Assembly: GCF_900111275.1 (NCBI RefSeq)
Contig: NZ_FOGR01000001.1
Location: 310,001-374,000 of the forward strand
DNA: 64,000 bases
Source: Rhizobium sp. NFR03
GTDB lineage: Bacteria; Pseudomonadota; Alphaproteobacteria; Rhizobiales; Rhizobiaceae
Direction of reading: 5' to 3'
The stretch's first letter is position 1. Each line of letters begins with the position of its first letter. This document shows positions 43,976-52,724 of this stretch, piece after piece. Both the position numbers and the translations under genes were made by a program. Under the pieces are notes generated by a model. The model ran no database searches, was not told the origin of the DNA, and was given only the letters and a program-made list of their open reading frames with translations.

Positions 43976-44025
43976 TTGACGGGAAACCCTACAGTTTCCT
44001 ATTGATAGAAAACTCATCGGTTTCC
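43976..44025. promoter_or_regulatory. tetR promoter with paired candidate TetR operators
   Basis: Two 18-nt elements, GGAAACCCTACAGTTTCC (43982-43999) and GAAAACTCATCGGTTTCC (44008-44025), are each near-palindromic and are inverted copies of one another (GGAAACC-N4-AGTTTYC on opposite strands). The first fills the spacer between TTGACG (43976) and TATTGA (44000), a good sigma-70-type promoter toward tetR. Binding would repress both directions. Confidence 0.6.
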
Positions 44026-44044
44026 GAAAGTCAAGAGGTCCCTC

Positions 44045-44710
44045 ATGAGCCTATGCGAAAGCTTGATCAGGAGAAGAAAGCCGGGGCGGCCAGCCGCCCT
44101 GAGCGAAGCCGAACGTCGCGATCAGATTCTCGATGCGGCCGAACGGTGTTTCGTGTCGCAGGGATATCGCTCGACCCAGATGGACGATGTAGTCAAGGCC
44201 TGCGGGATGTCGAAGAAGACGGTGTATCGGAGCTTTGGAACCAAGGAAAACCTGTTCGTCGCGCTGATCGACCGCGTGATGCACGACGACATCGCGCTTG
44301 AGATGCCGGAAGATCATCAGCCGGCCGACGTGGTGATCGCCGATATCCTTTCGCGTCTTTCGGCCTTCGTGCTCTCCGACAGACAGGTGAACATCACCCG
44401 GCTGGTCATTTCCGAAAGCGCGCATGCGCCGGAACTTGCGGCAGCGTTTCATGACAATGGCCTGCGCTGTTGCAAGGAGAAGCTGACCGACATTCTCCGC
44501 CACCTTCAGGCGACCGGCCGCTTGAAAGCAGATCGCCCCGCTGAGCTTGCAAGCCTTCTCGTCGGAGCCATTATCGGCGAATCGCTCGTCACAGCGCTCA
44601 TTCGACGACCGCAGGCGATGACCGATCGCGACCGGGAAGGTCGCATCGAGCACCTGTTATCGCTCGTCCGCATCTCGCTGATGCCGGAAAGGACTGCCCA
44701 GACCTCCTGA
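44045..44710 (+). CDS. TetR-family repressor of the RND efflux operon
   Basis: A 221-residue TetR regulator. The HTH occupies about residues 25-70 (RDQILDAAERCFVSQGYRST, VVKACGMSKKTVYRSFGTKE). The C-terminal ligand domain follows. An AcrR-type N-terminal basic arm (IRRRKPGRPAALSEAE) is present. It is divergent from the two-adaptor RND operon with paired dyads between them, so it is the probable local repressor, released by pump substrates. The ATG at 44045 is the first in frame after the promoter. Confidence 0.9.
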   Translation: MSLCESLIRRRKPGRPAALSEAERRDQILDAAERCFVSQGYRSTQMDDVVKACGMSKKTVYRSFGTKENLFVALIDRVMHDDIALEMPEDHQPADVVIADILSRLSAFVLSDRQVNITRLVISESAHAPELAAAFHDNGLRCCKEKLTDILRHLQATGRLKADRPAELASLLVGAIIGESLVTALIRRPQAMTDRDREGRIEHLLSLVRISLMPERTAQTS

Positions 44711-44888
44711 CATCGCCTCTCCCGCTGCTGGAGAACGAGAACGACCGTCGGCGTCGCAGCGACACCGTGGAAAACGCACACAACTTGCTACTTTCAGCAG
44801 CATCGTTGCCCCGCTTCTCTGCACATCCTATCCTTCCTGATGTCTGCGGGCGAAGCTCCACCAGCAAGACATGCCGGGATAAAGTTCG

Positions 44889-46535
44889 ATGCAATCCACC
44901 ATCGTCATGATCAACCTGTTCGGCGCCATCGCGCTTCTCCTCTTCGGCCTGTCGCTGGTGAAGGACGGAGTGTCGCGCGCGTTCGGCGCACGGCTGCGCA
45001 CCGGCCTTGCGACCGGCACGAAGCATGGATGGCGGGCGTTTCTCTCCGGTTTCGTGGCGACCATCGCGCTGCAAAGCTCCACCGCGACGGCGCTGATGGT
45101 GTCGTCCTTCGTCGAGCGCCGCATGGTCAAGCAGCGACTGGCCCAGATCGTTCTTCTCGGTGCGAATATCGGCACCGCCGTTACCGCCTGGATCGTCTCG
45201 ACCGGCATCGAATGGCTTTCGCCGCTGCTGATTCTGTCTGGAACGGTGCTTTATCGCGGCAAGCATAGCGGACGACAGGGCGGTGGCACCGCACTGATCG
45301 GCATCGGCCTCATGCTGCTCTCGCTGCATCTTCTCAGCCTCGCGACGGAACCGATGCGTTCCTCGCCGGCGCTGGCCGCCTTCATCTCGCTTCTGGACGG
45401 CGCATGGCTTGTCGCGCTCGTGTTCAGCGCGGTGCTCGCCTTCGTCTCGTCCTCGAGCCTGGCCATCGTCGTCCTGATCCTGTCGCTCGCCTCGACCGGC
45501 ATTCTTTCTCCCGGCCTCATCGTCGTCCTCGTTCTCGGCGCCAATCTCGGCGGCGCCATCCCGCCCTTCGTCGCCACCCTGAACGGTCCGCCTGCCGCAA
45601 GGCGTGTGACGCTCGGCAACCTCATCGTGCGCGCCTGCGGCTGTCTCATCGCGCTACCGCTCGCCGGCATCGGCGCAGATCTGCTGCGTCAATTGCCGCT
45701 GCCGCCGGAGAAGCTGCCGGTCGATGCTCATCTCATCTTCAACATTCTGCTGGCCGCCGCTGCCTGGCCTTTCGCCCGCAACCTCTCCGTCCTGATGATG
45801 CGCATGGTGCCGGACCAGCCCGAACGCGAGAACGCGCCGAAATTCCTCGATGACCACGAACTCTCTACCCCTGTCGTCGCCCTGACGAGTGCCACGCGCG
45901 AAGTGCTTGGCGTCGGCGATCTCATCGAGCGCATGCTGATCGTCGCGTCCGATAGCTTCCGCACCGACGATATGGGGCCGCTGCGACAGATCCCGGCGCT
46001 GGAGCACAGCGTCGACAGCCTCCAGCAGGAGGTGAAGATCTACCTGTCGAAGCTCGGCCGGAAGGGTCTGGACGACGAGAACGGCCGGCGCTCCATCGTG
46101 ATCCTGGACTATGCGATCAATCTGGAGCATGTCGGCGATATCATCGAAAAGGGTCTGCTCGATCAGGTGACGAAGAAGATCACCCTCGGGCTGAAATTCT
46201 CCGATGCGGGCTTTCAGGAACTTCAGACCCTGTTCGACCTGACGATCGACAATCTGCGCATCGCCCAGACGATCTTCGTCACACGCGATATCGACCTCGC
46301 CCGCCAGTTGATGGAGGTGAAGGTCGAGGTCCGAAATCTTGAGAAACAATCGGCCGAGCGGCATTTCCAGCGGCTGCGCGACGGGCATGCCGACAGCCTT
46401 CAGACCAGCTCGCTGCATCTCGACATGCTGCGCGACCTCAAGCGCATCAATGCGCACATCGTCTCGGTTGCCCATCCGATCATGGATGCCAGCGGCCTGC
46501 TGCGCGAGAGTCGGCTGAAGACCCTGGGGGTCTGA
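44889..46535 (+). CDS. Na+/Pi cotransporter family protein with PhoU-like domain
   Basis: A 548-residue protein. The membrane part has the duplicated Na/Pi-cotransporter repeats with QSSTATALMVSSF in the first half and SSSSLAIVVLILSLASTG in the second. The C-terminal third is a soluble helical PhoU-like domain (DLIERMLIVASDSF, INLEHVGDIIEKGL). Such NptA/YjbB-type proteins move phosphate with sodium, often as export under excess. Single-gene unit; an unusual long hairpin follows the stop. Confidence 0.9.
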   Translation: MQSTIVMINLFGAIALLLFGLSLVKDGVSRAFGARLRTGLATGTKHGWRAFLSGFVATIALQSSTATALMVSSFVERRMVKQRLAQIVLLGANIGTAVTAWIVSTGIEWLSPLLILSGTVLYRGKHSGRQGGGTALIGIGLMLLSLHLLSLATEPMRSSPALAAFISLLDGAWLVALVFSAVLAFVSSSSLAIVVLILSLASTGILSPGLIVVLVLGANLGGAIPPFVATLNGPPAARRVTLGNLIVRACGCLIALPLAGIGADLLRQLPLPPEKLPVDAHLIFNILLAAAAWPFARNLSVLMMRMVPDQPERENAPKFLDDHELSTPVVALTSATREVLGVGDLIERMLIVASDSFRTDDMGPLRQIPALEHSVDSLQQEVKIYLSKLGRKGLDDENGRRSIVILDYAINLEHVGDIIEKGLLDQVTKKITLGLKFSDAGFQELQTLFDLTIDNLRIAQTIFVTRDIDLARQLMEVKVEVRNLEKQSAERHFQRLRDGHADSLQTSSLHLDMLRDLKRINAHIVSVAHPIMDASGLLRESRLKTLGV

Positions 46536-46536
46536 C

Positions 46537-46581
46537 GTTTGTCAGGGATAAGTGGAAACAGGTTATCCCGAAAGGACAAAC
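46537..46581. terminator. Long two-part hairpin between convergent genes
   Basis: The outer arms GTTTGTC (46537) / GACAAAC (46575) enclose inner arms GGGATAA / TTATCCC. The hairpin lies just past the Na/Pi gene stop and 20 nt before the end of the convergent ROK gene. It may be a bidirectional transcription end or a copy of a dispersed palindromic element. Confidence 0.55.
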
Positions 46582-46601
46582 GGAACAGACTCTAGCCCAC
46601 T

Positions 46602-47831
46602 TCAGGCCGAGCGCTTTTCGGACGGCGAGAGCCGTGCTTCGGCAATGGCCTGGTCGATCCCCGTCAAAGCCCGGTTGAGATGCCCTTCGAAGACGAGCCG
46701 TTGCTCGTCAGCATGCACCGTCATCTCGGGGCGGCCTTTCAGCCGGACCTCGTGCGAGGCGGAAAGCCCCTCGTCGATCCCCGGCACCAGAAGGTCGAAA
46801 TAGCGTGTTCCCGGTCCCGTGAAGACGATCGGCATGCGACCATGGAAGCTCATCAGCCGCGACAGGCCGTTGCCGAGCGCGAGCCCCGCCTGACGAAAGG
46901 CATAGCCGGCCATCCGGTTTCCTCCCCGCGCCGATTGCGCGATCTTGTCCATCTCCGGCAGCGGAACGAATTTCGCCGGGATGGTGTCCGCCGGCACCTG
47001 AAAGGCCGTGCGCAGGATGCCGTAGAACCCTGCCGTCGCCTCGATGCACCCCTGCCCGCCACACCGGCAGAGCCCGCCGCCGGTAACATGGAGCATGTGC
47101 CCGAAATTCGGCGCGCTCGCCTCCACCTCGTCGTGACGGCGCAGACGCGCGATGCCGAGCCCGATGCTGTGGCCAAGCGACACGACGGCCAGCGCGCTAT
47201 CCTCCGAAGCGGGCTTGGCAGCGACCCCAAGCGCCTGCGCCACCAGCAGCGTCTCGTTGCTGAGTGTCACGACCGCATGCCAATCCGGTGCCAGAAGGGC
47301 TGCAAAGTCGATCTCCTGTTCGCCCAGAAGCGGCGACCAGAGCAGCCGGTGCCCGTCCGAATCGACCGTTCCCTTGCTGCTGATGGAGATAGCCAACACC
47401 GTCTCATGGGCGAGGCGAGAGCGTTCGGCGAGCCGGCCCAACGCCGCGCGGAACTGCGGCGCGAAATGGGATGCGCCCTGCGCATCATGACGCCGCGCCT
47501 CATCGAACCGGTCAATCAGGCGACCGGCATAATCCACCAGGGAATACTGCACGGCATCCGACGAGATCTGCGCGGTGATCAGATAACCGCAATCGCGCGC
47601 TTGCGAAAACAGAACACGCGGACGTCCTCGCCCTGCCCCTGGCTGCTGCTCGCTCCGCTCCAGCACGCCTGCCTTTTCCAGCTCGACCGTGATGGCGGAG
47701 ACGGTTGCCGACGACAGGCCGGTGCGTGTCCCGAGATCCGTATGCGACTGCGGGCCATGACGCCGCAGGCTTGAGAGAACGAGCAGGATGTTCTGCTGGC
47801 GCATCTGCTCGGAGCCGGACTTTATGAGCAT
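46602..47831 (-). CDS. xylR: ROK-family transcriptional repressor, likely of xylose genes
   Basis: A 409-residue ROK regulator. The N-terminal winged HTH (LLVLSSLRRHGPQSHTDLGT, TGLSSATVSAITVELEKAG) is followed by the sugar-kinase-like domain with zinc motif CRCGGQGCIEA. The ATG at 47831 (MLIKSGSEQMRQQN) is typical; the longer frame is rejected. It is divergent from the xylFHG importer with a perfect 9-bp-arm palindrome in between. The gene symbol is inferred from context; the ligand could be another pentose. Confidence 0.85.
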   Translation of the reverse strand: MLIKSGSEQMRQQNILLVLSSLRRHGPQSHTDLGTRTGLSSATVSAITVELEKAGVLERSEQQPGAGRGRPRVLFSQARDCGYLITAQISSDAVQYSLVDYAGRLIDRFDEARRHDAQGASHFAPQFRAALGRLAERSRLAHETVLAISISSKGTVDSDGHRLLWSPLLGEQEIDFAALLAPDWHAVVTLSNETLLVAQALGVAAKPASEDSALAVVSLGHSIGLGIARLRRHDEVEASAPNFGHMLHVTGGGLCRCGGQGCIEATAGFYGILRTAFQVPADTIPAKFVPLPEMDKIAQSARGGNRMAGYAFRQAGLALGNGLSRLMSFHGRMPIVFTGPGTRYFDLLVPGIDEGLSASHEVRLKGRPEMTVHADEQRLVFEGHLNRALTGIDQAIAEARLSPSEKRSA

Positions 47832-47909
47832 GCGCAGCCTGACCTTCCCTGTTCGCACAGACGAAACCGCCCGAAACCCCAGCACCCGAAACCCTTGCAA
47901 ATGACCGTG

Positions 47910-47959
47910 TTGACAGCCTTAGAAATCTCTGACATCTATTTTCTCGACTGTCGAGAAAA
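47910..47959 (+). promoter_or_regulatory. xylF promoter and candidate ROK operator
   Basis: TTGACA at 47910-47915 is followed by ATCTAT at 47934 (18-nt spacing). Immediately downstream lies a perfect palindrome with arms TTTTCTCGA and TCGAGAAAA around a 3-nt centre (47939-47959), placed to overlap the transcription start. This is the expected location for repression by the divergent ROK protein. Confidence 0.65.
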
Positions 47960-48052
47960 AACTCTCAGGAGGAGGGTTCGGCAGGTTTTCGGGCTGGGCG
48001 GGGGTCGTGCGGGAGGTTCGCGCGAACGGTCAGCCGCGTTTGGGAGGTTTTG

Positions 48053-49093
48053 ATGAAATCCGTTCTGAAACTCATGGCCGGCGTCGCCGTCATCGTATCC
48101 CTGCACACCGCAGCGCAGGCCAAGGACCTTGTCGTCGGCGTATCCTGGTCGAATTTCCAGGAAGAACGCTGGAAGACGGATGAGGCGGCCATCAAGGCGG
48201 CACTCGAGGCATCCGGCGACAAGTACATCTCGGCCGACGCCCAGTCGTCCGCCGCCAAGCAGCTGACCGATGTCGAGTCGCTGATCTCGCAGGGCGCGAA
48301 TGCGCTGATCGTGCTGGCGCAGGACAGCGATGCGATTGGCCCGGCCATCGAGAAGGCTGCGGCTGAAGGCATCCCGGTCGTCGGTTACGACCGCCTGATC
48401 GAAAACCCCGCCGCCTTCTACATCACCTTCGACAACAAGGAAGTCGGCCGCATGCAGGCCCGCGAAGTGCTGAAGGCAAAGCCTGAAGGCAACTACGTCT
48501 TCATCAAGGGTTCCTCGTCCGACCCGAATGCGGACTTCCTCTTCTCTGGTCAGGTCGAAGTTCTGAAGGAAGCCATGGACGCCGGCAAGATCAAGAATGT
48601 CGGCGAAGCCTACACCGACGGCTGGAAGCCGGAACTGGCCCAGAAGAACATGGAGCAGTTCCTGACCGCCGCCGACAACAAGGTCGATGCCGTGGTCGCC
48701 TCCAATGACGGCACCGCCGGCGGTGCGATTGCAGCCCTTGACGCGCAAGGCCTCGCCGGCTCGGTTCCCGTCTCCGGACAGGATGCCGACAAGGCAGCCC
48801 TGAACCGCGTAGCCTTGGGCACCCAGACCGTATCCGTCTGGAAGGACAGCCGCGTTCTCGGCAAGCGCGCCGCGGAGATTGCGGTCGATCTGGCCAATGG
48901 CAAGAAGATGGACCAGATCACGGATGTCCAGACCTTCGAAGGTGGCCCGAAGAAGGTGGCGATGAAGTCCGTCTTCCTGTCCCCCATGCCGATCACCAAG
49001 GACAATCTGAACGCCGTGATCGACGCCAAGTGGATCAGCAAGGAAGAGGCCTGCCAGGGCGTGAAGGCCGGCTCGGTCCCCGCCTGCAACTGA
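48053..49093 (+). CDS. xylF: Xylose-type ABC transporter substrate-binding protein
   Basis: A 346-residue periplasmic sugar-binding protein. The signal peptide ([20 protein letters not shown], cleavage after AQA) is followed by [20 protein letters not shown], typical of Xyl[21 protein letters not shown] and [18 protein letters not shown] are family segments. The ATG at 48053 follows GGGAGG; the TTG just upstream is ignored. The leader also contains GGAGGAGG near 47967. It heads a xylFHG operon; the stop lies in the first of four 15-bp tandem repeats. Confidence 0.92.
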   Translation: MKSVLKLMAGVAVIVSLHTAAQAKDLVVGVSWSNFQEERWKTDEAAIKAALEASGDKYISADAQSSAAKQLTDVESLISQGANALIVLAQDSDAIGPAIEKAAAEGIPVVGYDRLIENPAAFYITFDNKEVGRMQAREVLKAKPEGNYVFIKGSSSDPNADFLFSGQVEVLKEAMDAGKIKNVGEAYTDGWKPELAQKNMEQFLTAADNKVDAVVASNDGTAGGAIAALDAQGLAGSVPVSGQDADKAALNRVALGTQTVSVWKDSRVLGKRAAEIAVDLANGKKMDQITDVQTFEGGPKKVAMKSVFLSPMPITKDNLNAVIDAKWISKEEACQGVKAGSVPACN

Positions 49094-49142
49094 TCGGCCT
49101 GCAACTGATCAACCTGCTACTGATCTGCCTGCAATGTATCGG
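49083..49142. repeat. Four 15-bp tandem repeats spanning the xylF stop codon
   Basis: Units CCTGCAACTGATCGG, CCTGCAACTGATCAA, CCTGCTACTGATCTG and CCTGCAATGTATCGG run from 49083 to 49142. The first unit encodes the final Cys-Asn and stop of XylF; the second and third repeat the TGA in the same frame and the fourth is degraded. The design parallels the repeats at the end of the HAD gene (36909-36992). Confidence 0.8.
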
Positions 49143-49305
49143 TAAGCAGACGTGAAACGGGACGGACGTGGCATCCAGCATGCAACGTCCGTCCCGCTCT
49201 GAGCGGATGAGGGATCTGCGCGGAAGGCAGAGGATAGGGCCGTCGCGACACTGCGGCACGCCGGCCCCGTTCGCTGCCGGTTCCATGAGGGAGAACGACG
49301 AGGCC

Positions 49306-50619
49306 ATGGCCGAAACCACCAATACGATACCATTCAACCCGGCAAGAGCGACGATGGAGAATCCGGTTCGCCGCTTTTTCCGCGCGACCGAGATCGATAC
49401 CCGCCTGCTCGGCATGATCGGCGCGCTGCTGGTCATCTGGATCGGCTTTCACATGCTGACAGGTGGCCTGTTCCTGACGCCGCGCAACCTCTGGAACCTC
49501 ACGGTACAGACCTCCTCCGTCGCTGTCATGGCGACCGGAATGGTGCTGATCATCGTCACGCGCAATATCGACCTGTCCGTCGGCTCTGTGCTTGGCTTCT
49601 GCGGGATGGTGATGGGCGTCCTTCAGGCGCAGATCCTGCCGCAATATCTCGGTCTCGACAGTTCACTCATCTGGATCGTCACTCTGGCCTGCGGCGTGGT
49701 CGTCGGTGGCCTGATCGGAGCGCTGCACGGCGTCATCATCGCCTTTCTCGGCGTGCCCTCCTTCATCGTCACGCTGGGCGGCCTGCTCGTGTGGCGCGGT
49801 GCCACGTGGTTCGTCACGTCGGGGCAGACGGTCGCGCCCATGAACGCGACATTCCGTCTCATGGGCGGCGGCACGGAAGGCTCCATTGGCGCGACCGCCA
49901 GCTGGATCGTCGGCCTCATCGCCTGCCTCGCCATCGTCGGCGCCATTCTGAACGCCCGCAAGCAGCGCAAGCGCTTCGGCTTTCCCCGGCGTCCGGTCTG
50001 GGCGGAATATGTGCTGGCCACCCTCTCCTGCGCCGTTGTCATCGGGGCCGTGCTCGTTGCCAACAGCTATTACTGGCCGGTCAACATCGCGCTGCGTTAT
50101 GCCGAGGCGAACGCTATTTCCCTGCCCGAGGGAGGACTGAAGATCTCCCACGGCATCGCCGTGCCCGTGCTCATAGCCATCGCCGTGGGCATCGTCATGA
50201 CCTTCATCTCCACACGCCTGCGCTTCGGCCGCTATGTCTTCGCGATCGGCGGTAACCAGGAAGCAGCCGAACTCGCCGGCATCAAGACCCGGTGGGTCAC
50301 GGTGCGGATCTTCGCCCTCATGGGCATTCTCTGCGCTATCGCGGCCGCCATCTCCACCGCCCGTCTCAATGCCGCCACCAATGCGCAGGGCGAGCTTGAC
50401 GAGCTCTATACGATCGCGGCAGCGGTCATCGGCGGCACCTCGCTTGCCGGCGGGGTCGGCACCATCGCTGGCGCCATGCTCGGGGCCTTCGTCATGCAGT
50501 CCCTGCAATCGGGCATGGTGCTTCTCGGCATCGACAGCCCGCTCCAGCGCATCGTCGTCGGCTTCGTGCTGGTCGTCGCCGTCTGGCTCGACACCGTCTA
50601 CCGCGCGCGCGCCAAGTAA
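49306..50619 (+). CDS. xylH: Xylose-type ABC transporter permease
   Basis: A 437-residue inner-membrane permease of the sugar BPD-transporter class with about ten to eleven helices. [19 protein letters not shown] and the last-third sequences [20 protein letters not shown] and [20 protein letters not shown] are diagnostic of XylH-like permeases. The ATG at 49306 ([10 protein letters not shown]) is chosen; ATG 49285 is in frame but lacks a better site. Twelve nt separate it from xylG. Confidence 0.92.
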   Translation: MAETTNTIPFNPARATMENPVRRFFRATEIDTRLLGMIGALLVIWIGFHMLTGGLFLTPRNLWNLTVQTSSVAVMATGMVLIIVTRNIDLSVGSVLGFCGMVMGVLQAQILPQYLGLDSSLIWIVTLACGVVVGGLIGALHGVIIAFLGVPSFIVTLGGLLVWRGATWFVTSGQTVAPMNATFRLMGGGTEGSIGATASWIVGLIACLAIVGAILNARKQRKRFGFPRRPVWAEYVLATLSCAVVIGAVLVANSYYWPVNIALRYAEANAISLPEGGLKISHGIAVPVLIAIAVGIVMTFISTRLRFGRYVFAIGGNQEAAELAGIKTRWVTVRIFALMGILCAIAAAISTARLNAATNAQGELDELYTIAAAVIGGTSLAGGVGTIAGAMLGAFVMQSLQSGMVLLGIDSPLQRIVVGFVLVVAVWLDTVYRARAK

Positions 50620-50630
50620 GGAGGCCGATC

Positions 50631-51473
50631 ATGACCACGACAACACCCCAAGGCATCCCTGCAACAGCCGGCGGAAACAACGCCGCAACCAGCCAGTCCG
50701 GCACACCCCTCGTCGAGATGAAGAATGTTTCGATCTCGTTCGGCGGCATCCACGCGGTCGACAATGCCTCGATCGACCTCTACCCGGGCGAAGTGGTGGC
50801 TCTTCTCGGCCATAACGGCGCGGGCAAATCGACGCTGATCAAGATCCTCTCGGGGGCCTACAAGCGCGATGCCGGCGAGATCCTGATCAACGGACAGCCG
50901 GCCGAAATCGCCAATCCGCGCGATGCCAAGAAGTACGGCATCGAAACGATCTACCAGACGCTTGCCGTCGCCGACAATGTGGATGCGGCGGCAAACCTCT
51001 ATCTCGGGCGCGAACTGCGCACCCCGTGGGGCACGCTGGACGACGTGGCGATGGAAGCGAAGGCCCGCGAAGTGATGGGCCGGCTCAACCCGAACTTCCG
51101 ACGCTTCAAGGAGCCGGTGAAGGCGCTTTCGGGCGGGCAACGGCAGTCCGTGGCCATTGCACGGGCGATCCTGTTCGACGCCCGTATCCTCATCATGGAC
51201 GAGCCGACGGCTGCGCTCGGGCCTCAGGAAACGGCGCAGGTGGGCGATCTCATCCGGCAGCTGAAGCGCGAAGGCATCGGCATCTTCCTGATCAGCCACG
51301 ACATTCACGACGTGTTCGATCTCGCCGATCGGGTCTCCGTCATGAAGAACGGTCAGGTCGTCGGGCATGCCCGCACGGAAGATGTGACCAAGGACGAAGT
51401 GCTCGGCATGATCATCCTCGGCAAGGTGCCGCCAAAGGCCATTCCCGGCCCGGGTGCCATGCAGACGGCCTGA
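50631..51473 (+). CDS. xylG: Sugar ABC transporter ATPase, single-domain XylG/FrcA type
   Basis: A 280-residue ATPase with one nucleotide-binding domain: Walker [10 protein letters not shown], signature LSGGQRQSV, Walker [13 protein letters not shown]-loop ISHDIHDVF. Classical XylG carries two such domains (about 510 residues), so this is the short FrcA-like form that works as a homodimer. The first 25 residues are Thr/Gln/Gly-rich and disordered. Last gene of the operon, with a terminator at 51496-51530. Confidence 0.88.
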   Translation: MTTTTPQGIPATAGGNNAATSQSGTPLVEMKNVSISFGGIHAVDNASIDLYPGEVVALLGHNGAGKSTLIKILSGAYKRDAGEILINGQPAEIANPRDAKKYGIETIYQTLAVADNVDAAANLYLGRELRTPWGTLDDVAMEAKAREVMGRLNPNFRRFKEPVKALSGGQRQSVAIARAILFDARILIMDEPTAALGPQETAQVGDLIRQLKREGIGIFLISHDIHDVFDLADRVSVMKNGQVVGHARTEDVTKDEVLGMIILGKVPPKAIPGPGAMQTA

Positions 51474-51495
51474 GAGCCATCGTCACCCCTTCATC

Positions 51496-51530
51496 GAGCC
51501 GGGCATTCCAGCAATGCCCGGCTTTCGTCT
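51496..51530 (+). terminator. Terminator of xylFHG operon
   Basis: The stem AGCCGGGCATT / AATGCCCGGCT with a 5-nt loop is followed by TTCGTCTTT, 23 nt after the xylG stop. Confidence 0.8.
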
Positions 51531-51657
51531 TTGGAACCTTCATCGCCAGCATGCCTTTGCTTGCCATGGCGATGTCGTTCGGCCATAGCCTTCGATCGGA
51601 AGGCACCCTGAGACCCGCGCTTCGGGTCTTCGCAGGGACTTCGAAAGGGAGATCATC

Positions 51658-52644
51658 ATGAAAAACCATTCCTTCGGCAGACTGCCGTTCACCGTGTCCA
51701 ATGTCGGCTTCGGCGCCTGGCAGATCGGCGGTTCCTGGGGCGACGTCAGCGAAGCCGATGGCCGCGCGGCCCTCAATGCCGCGCTCGATTCCGGTATCAC
51801 ATTCATCGACACCGCCGACGTCTATGGCGACGGCCGCTCGGAAAAGATCATTGCCGACGTGCTGAAGACGCGCGGGGACGCGCGGCCGATGGTGGCCACC
51901 AAAGCCGGTCGCCGGCTGAACCCCCACGTGGCTGACGGATATACCAAGGCGAACCTTGAAGGCTTCATCGACCGCAGTCTTGTCAATCTCGGCGTCGATG
52001 TGCTCGACCTCGTTCAGCTCCATTGCCCGCCGACCGACGTGCTCTACAGGCCCGAGGTTTTCGAAGGACTGGATGAAATCCAGGCTGCCGGCAAGATCGG
52101 CGGCTATGGCGTCTCGGTCGAGAAGGTCGAGGAAGCGCTGAAGGCGATCGAATATCCCGGCGTCGTCAGCATCCAGATCATCTACAATCTCTTCCGCCAG
52201 CGTCCCGACCACCTGTTCTTCCAGGAAGCCCGCCGCAAGAACATCGCCGTCATCGCCCGCGTGCCGCTCGCCAGCGGCCTCCTGTCCGGCAAGATCACGG
52301 CCGACACGACGTTCGCCAGCGACGACCACCGCAATTTCAACCGAAACGGCGATGCCTTCGACGTTGGCGAGACCTTCGCAGGCGTTCCCTTCGAGGTCGG
52401 CCTGCAGGCGGTGGAAGAGGTTCGCAAGCTGGTGCCGCAGGGTGCCACTATGGCCGCCTTCGCGCTCCGCTGGATCCTGATGAGCGACGCCGTCACCGTC
52501 GTCATCCCCGGCGCCCGCAATGCGGAGCAGGCCCGTGCCAATGCCGCGGCTGCCGATCTCGCACCGCTGTCGAACGACGTGATGGCCGCCTCGCGCGAGA
52601 TCTACAAGAACCTGATCGCTCCGCACGTTCATCAGAAATGGTAG
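51658..52644 (+). CDS. Aldo/keto reductase
   Basis: A 328-residue NAD(P)H-dependent reductase with the catalytic tetrad visible: Asp and Tyr in FIDTADVYGDGRSE, Lys in VATKAGR and His in LVQLHCPP. The cofactor region ends VVIPGARNAEQ. The ATG at 51658 follows AAAGGGAG. It lies 184 nt downstream of xylG, beyond a terminator, and may have its own promoter. A role in sugar or aldehyde reduction is plausible; the substrate is unknown. Confidence 0.9.
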   Translation: MKNHSFGRLPFTVSNVGFGAWQIGGSWGDVSEADGRAALNAALDSGITFIDTADVYGDGRSEKIIADVLKTRGDARPMVATKAGRRLNPHVADGYTKANLEGFIDRSLVNLGVDVLDLVQLHCPPTDVLYRPEVFEGLDEIQAAGKIGGYGVSVEKVEEALKAIEYPGVVSIQIIYNLFRQRPDHLFFQEARRKNIAVIARVPLASGLLSGKITADTTFASDDHRNFNRNGDAFDVGETFAGVPFEVGLQAVEEVRKLVPQGATMAAFALRWILMSDAVTVVIPGARNAEQARANAAAADLAPLSNDVMAASREIYKNLIAPHVHQKW

Positions 52645-52667
52645 TCTGATCGGCATTCCCCAAAACG

Positions 52668-52704
52668 AAAGAGCCCATGCCGTGGGTTACGGCATGGGCT
52701 CTTT
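52668..52704. terminator. Bidirectional terminator between aldo/keto reductase and DapA-family gene
   Basis: A 16-bp stem AAAGAGCCCATGCCGT / ACGGCATGGGCTCTTT with a 5-nt loop sits between two convergent genes, 23 nt and 20 nt from their stops. Confidence 0.88.
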
Positions 52705-52724
52705 CACGTCGTCAAGCTATACGC

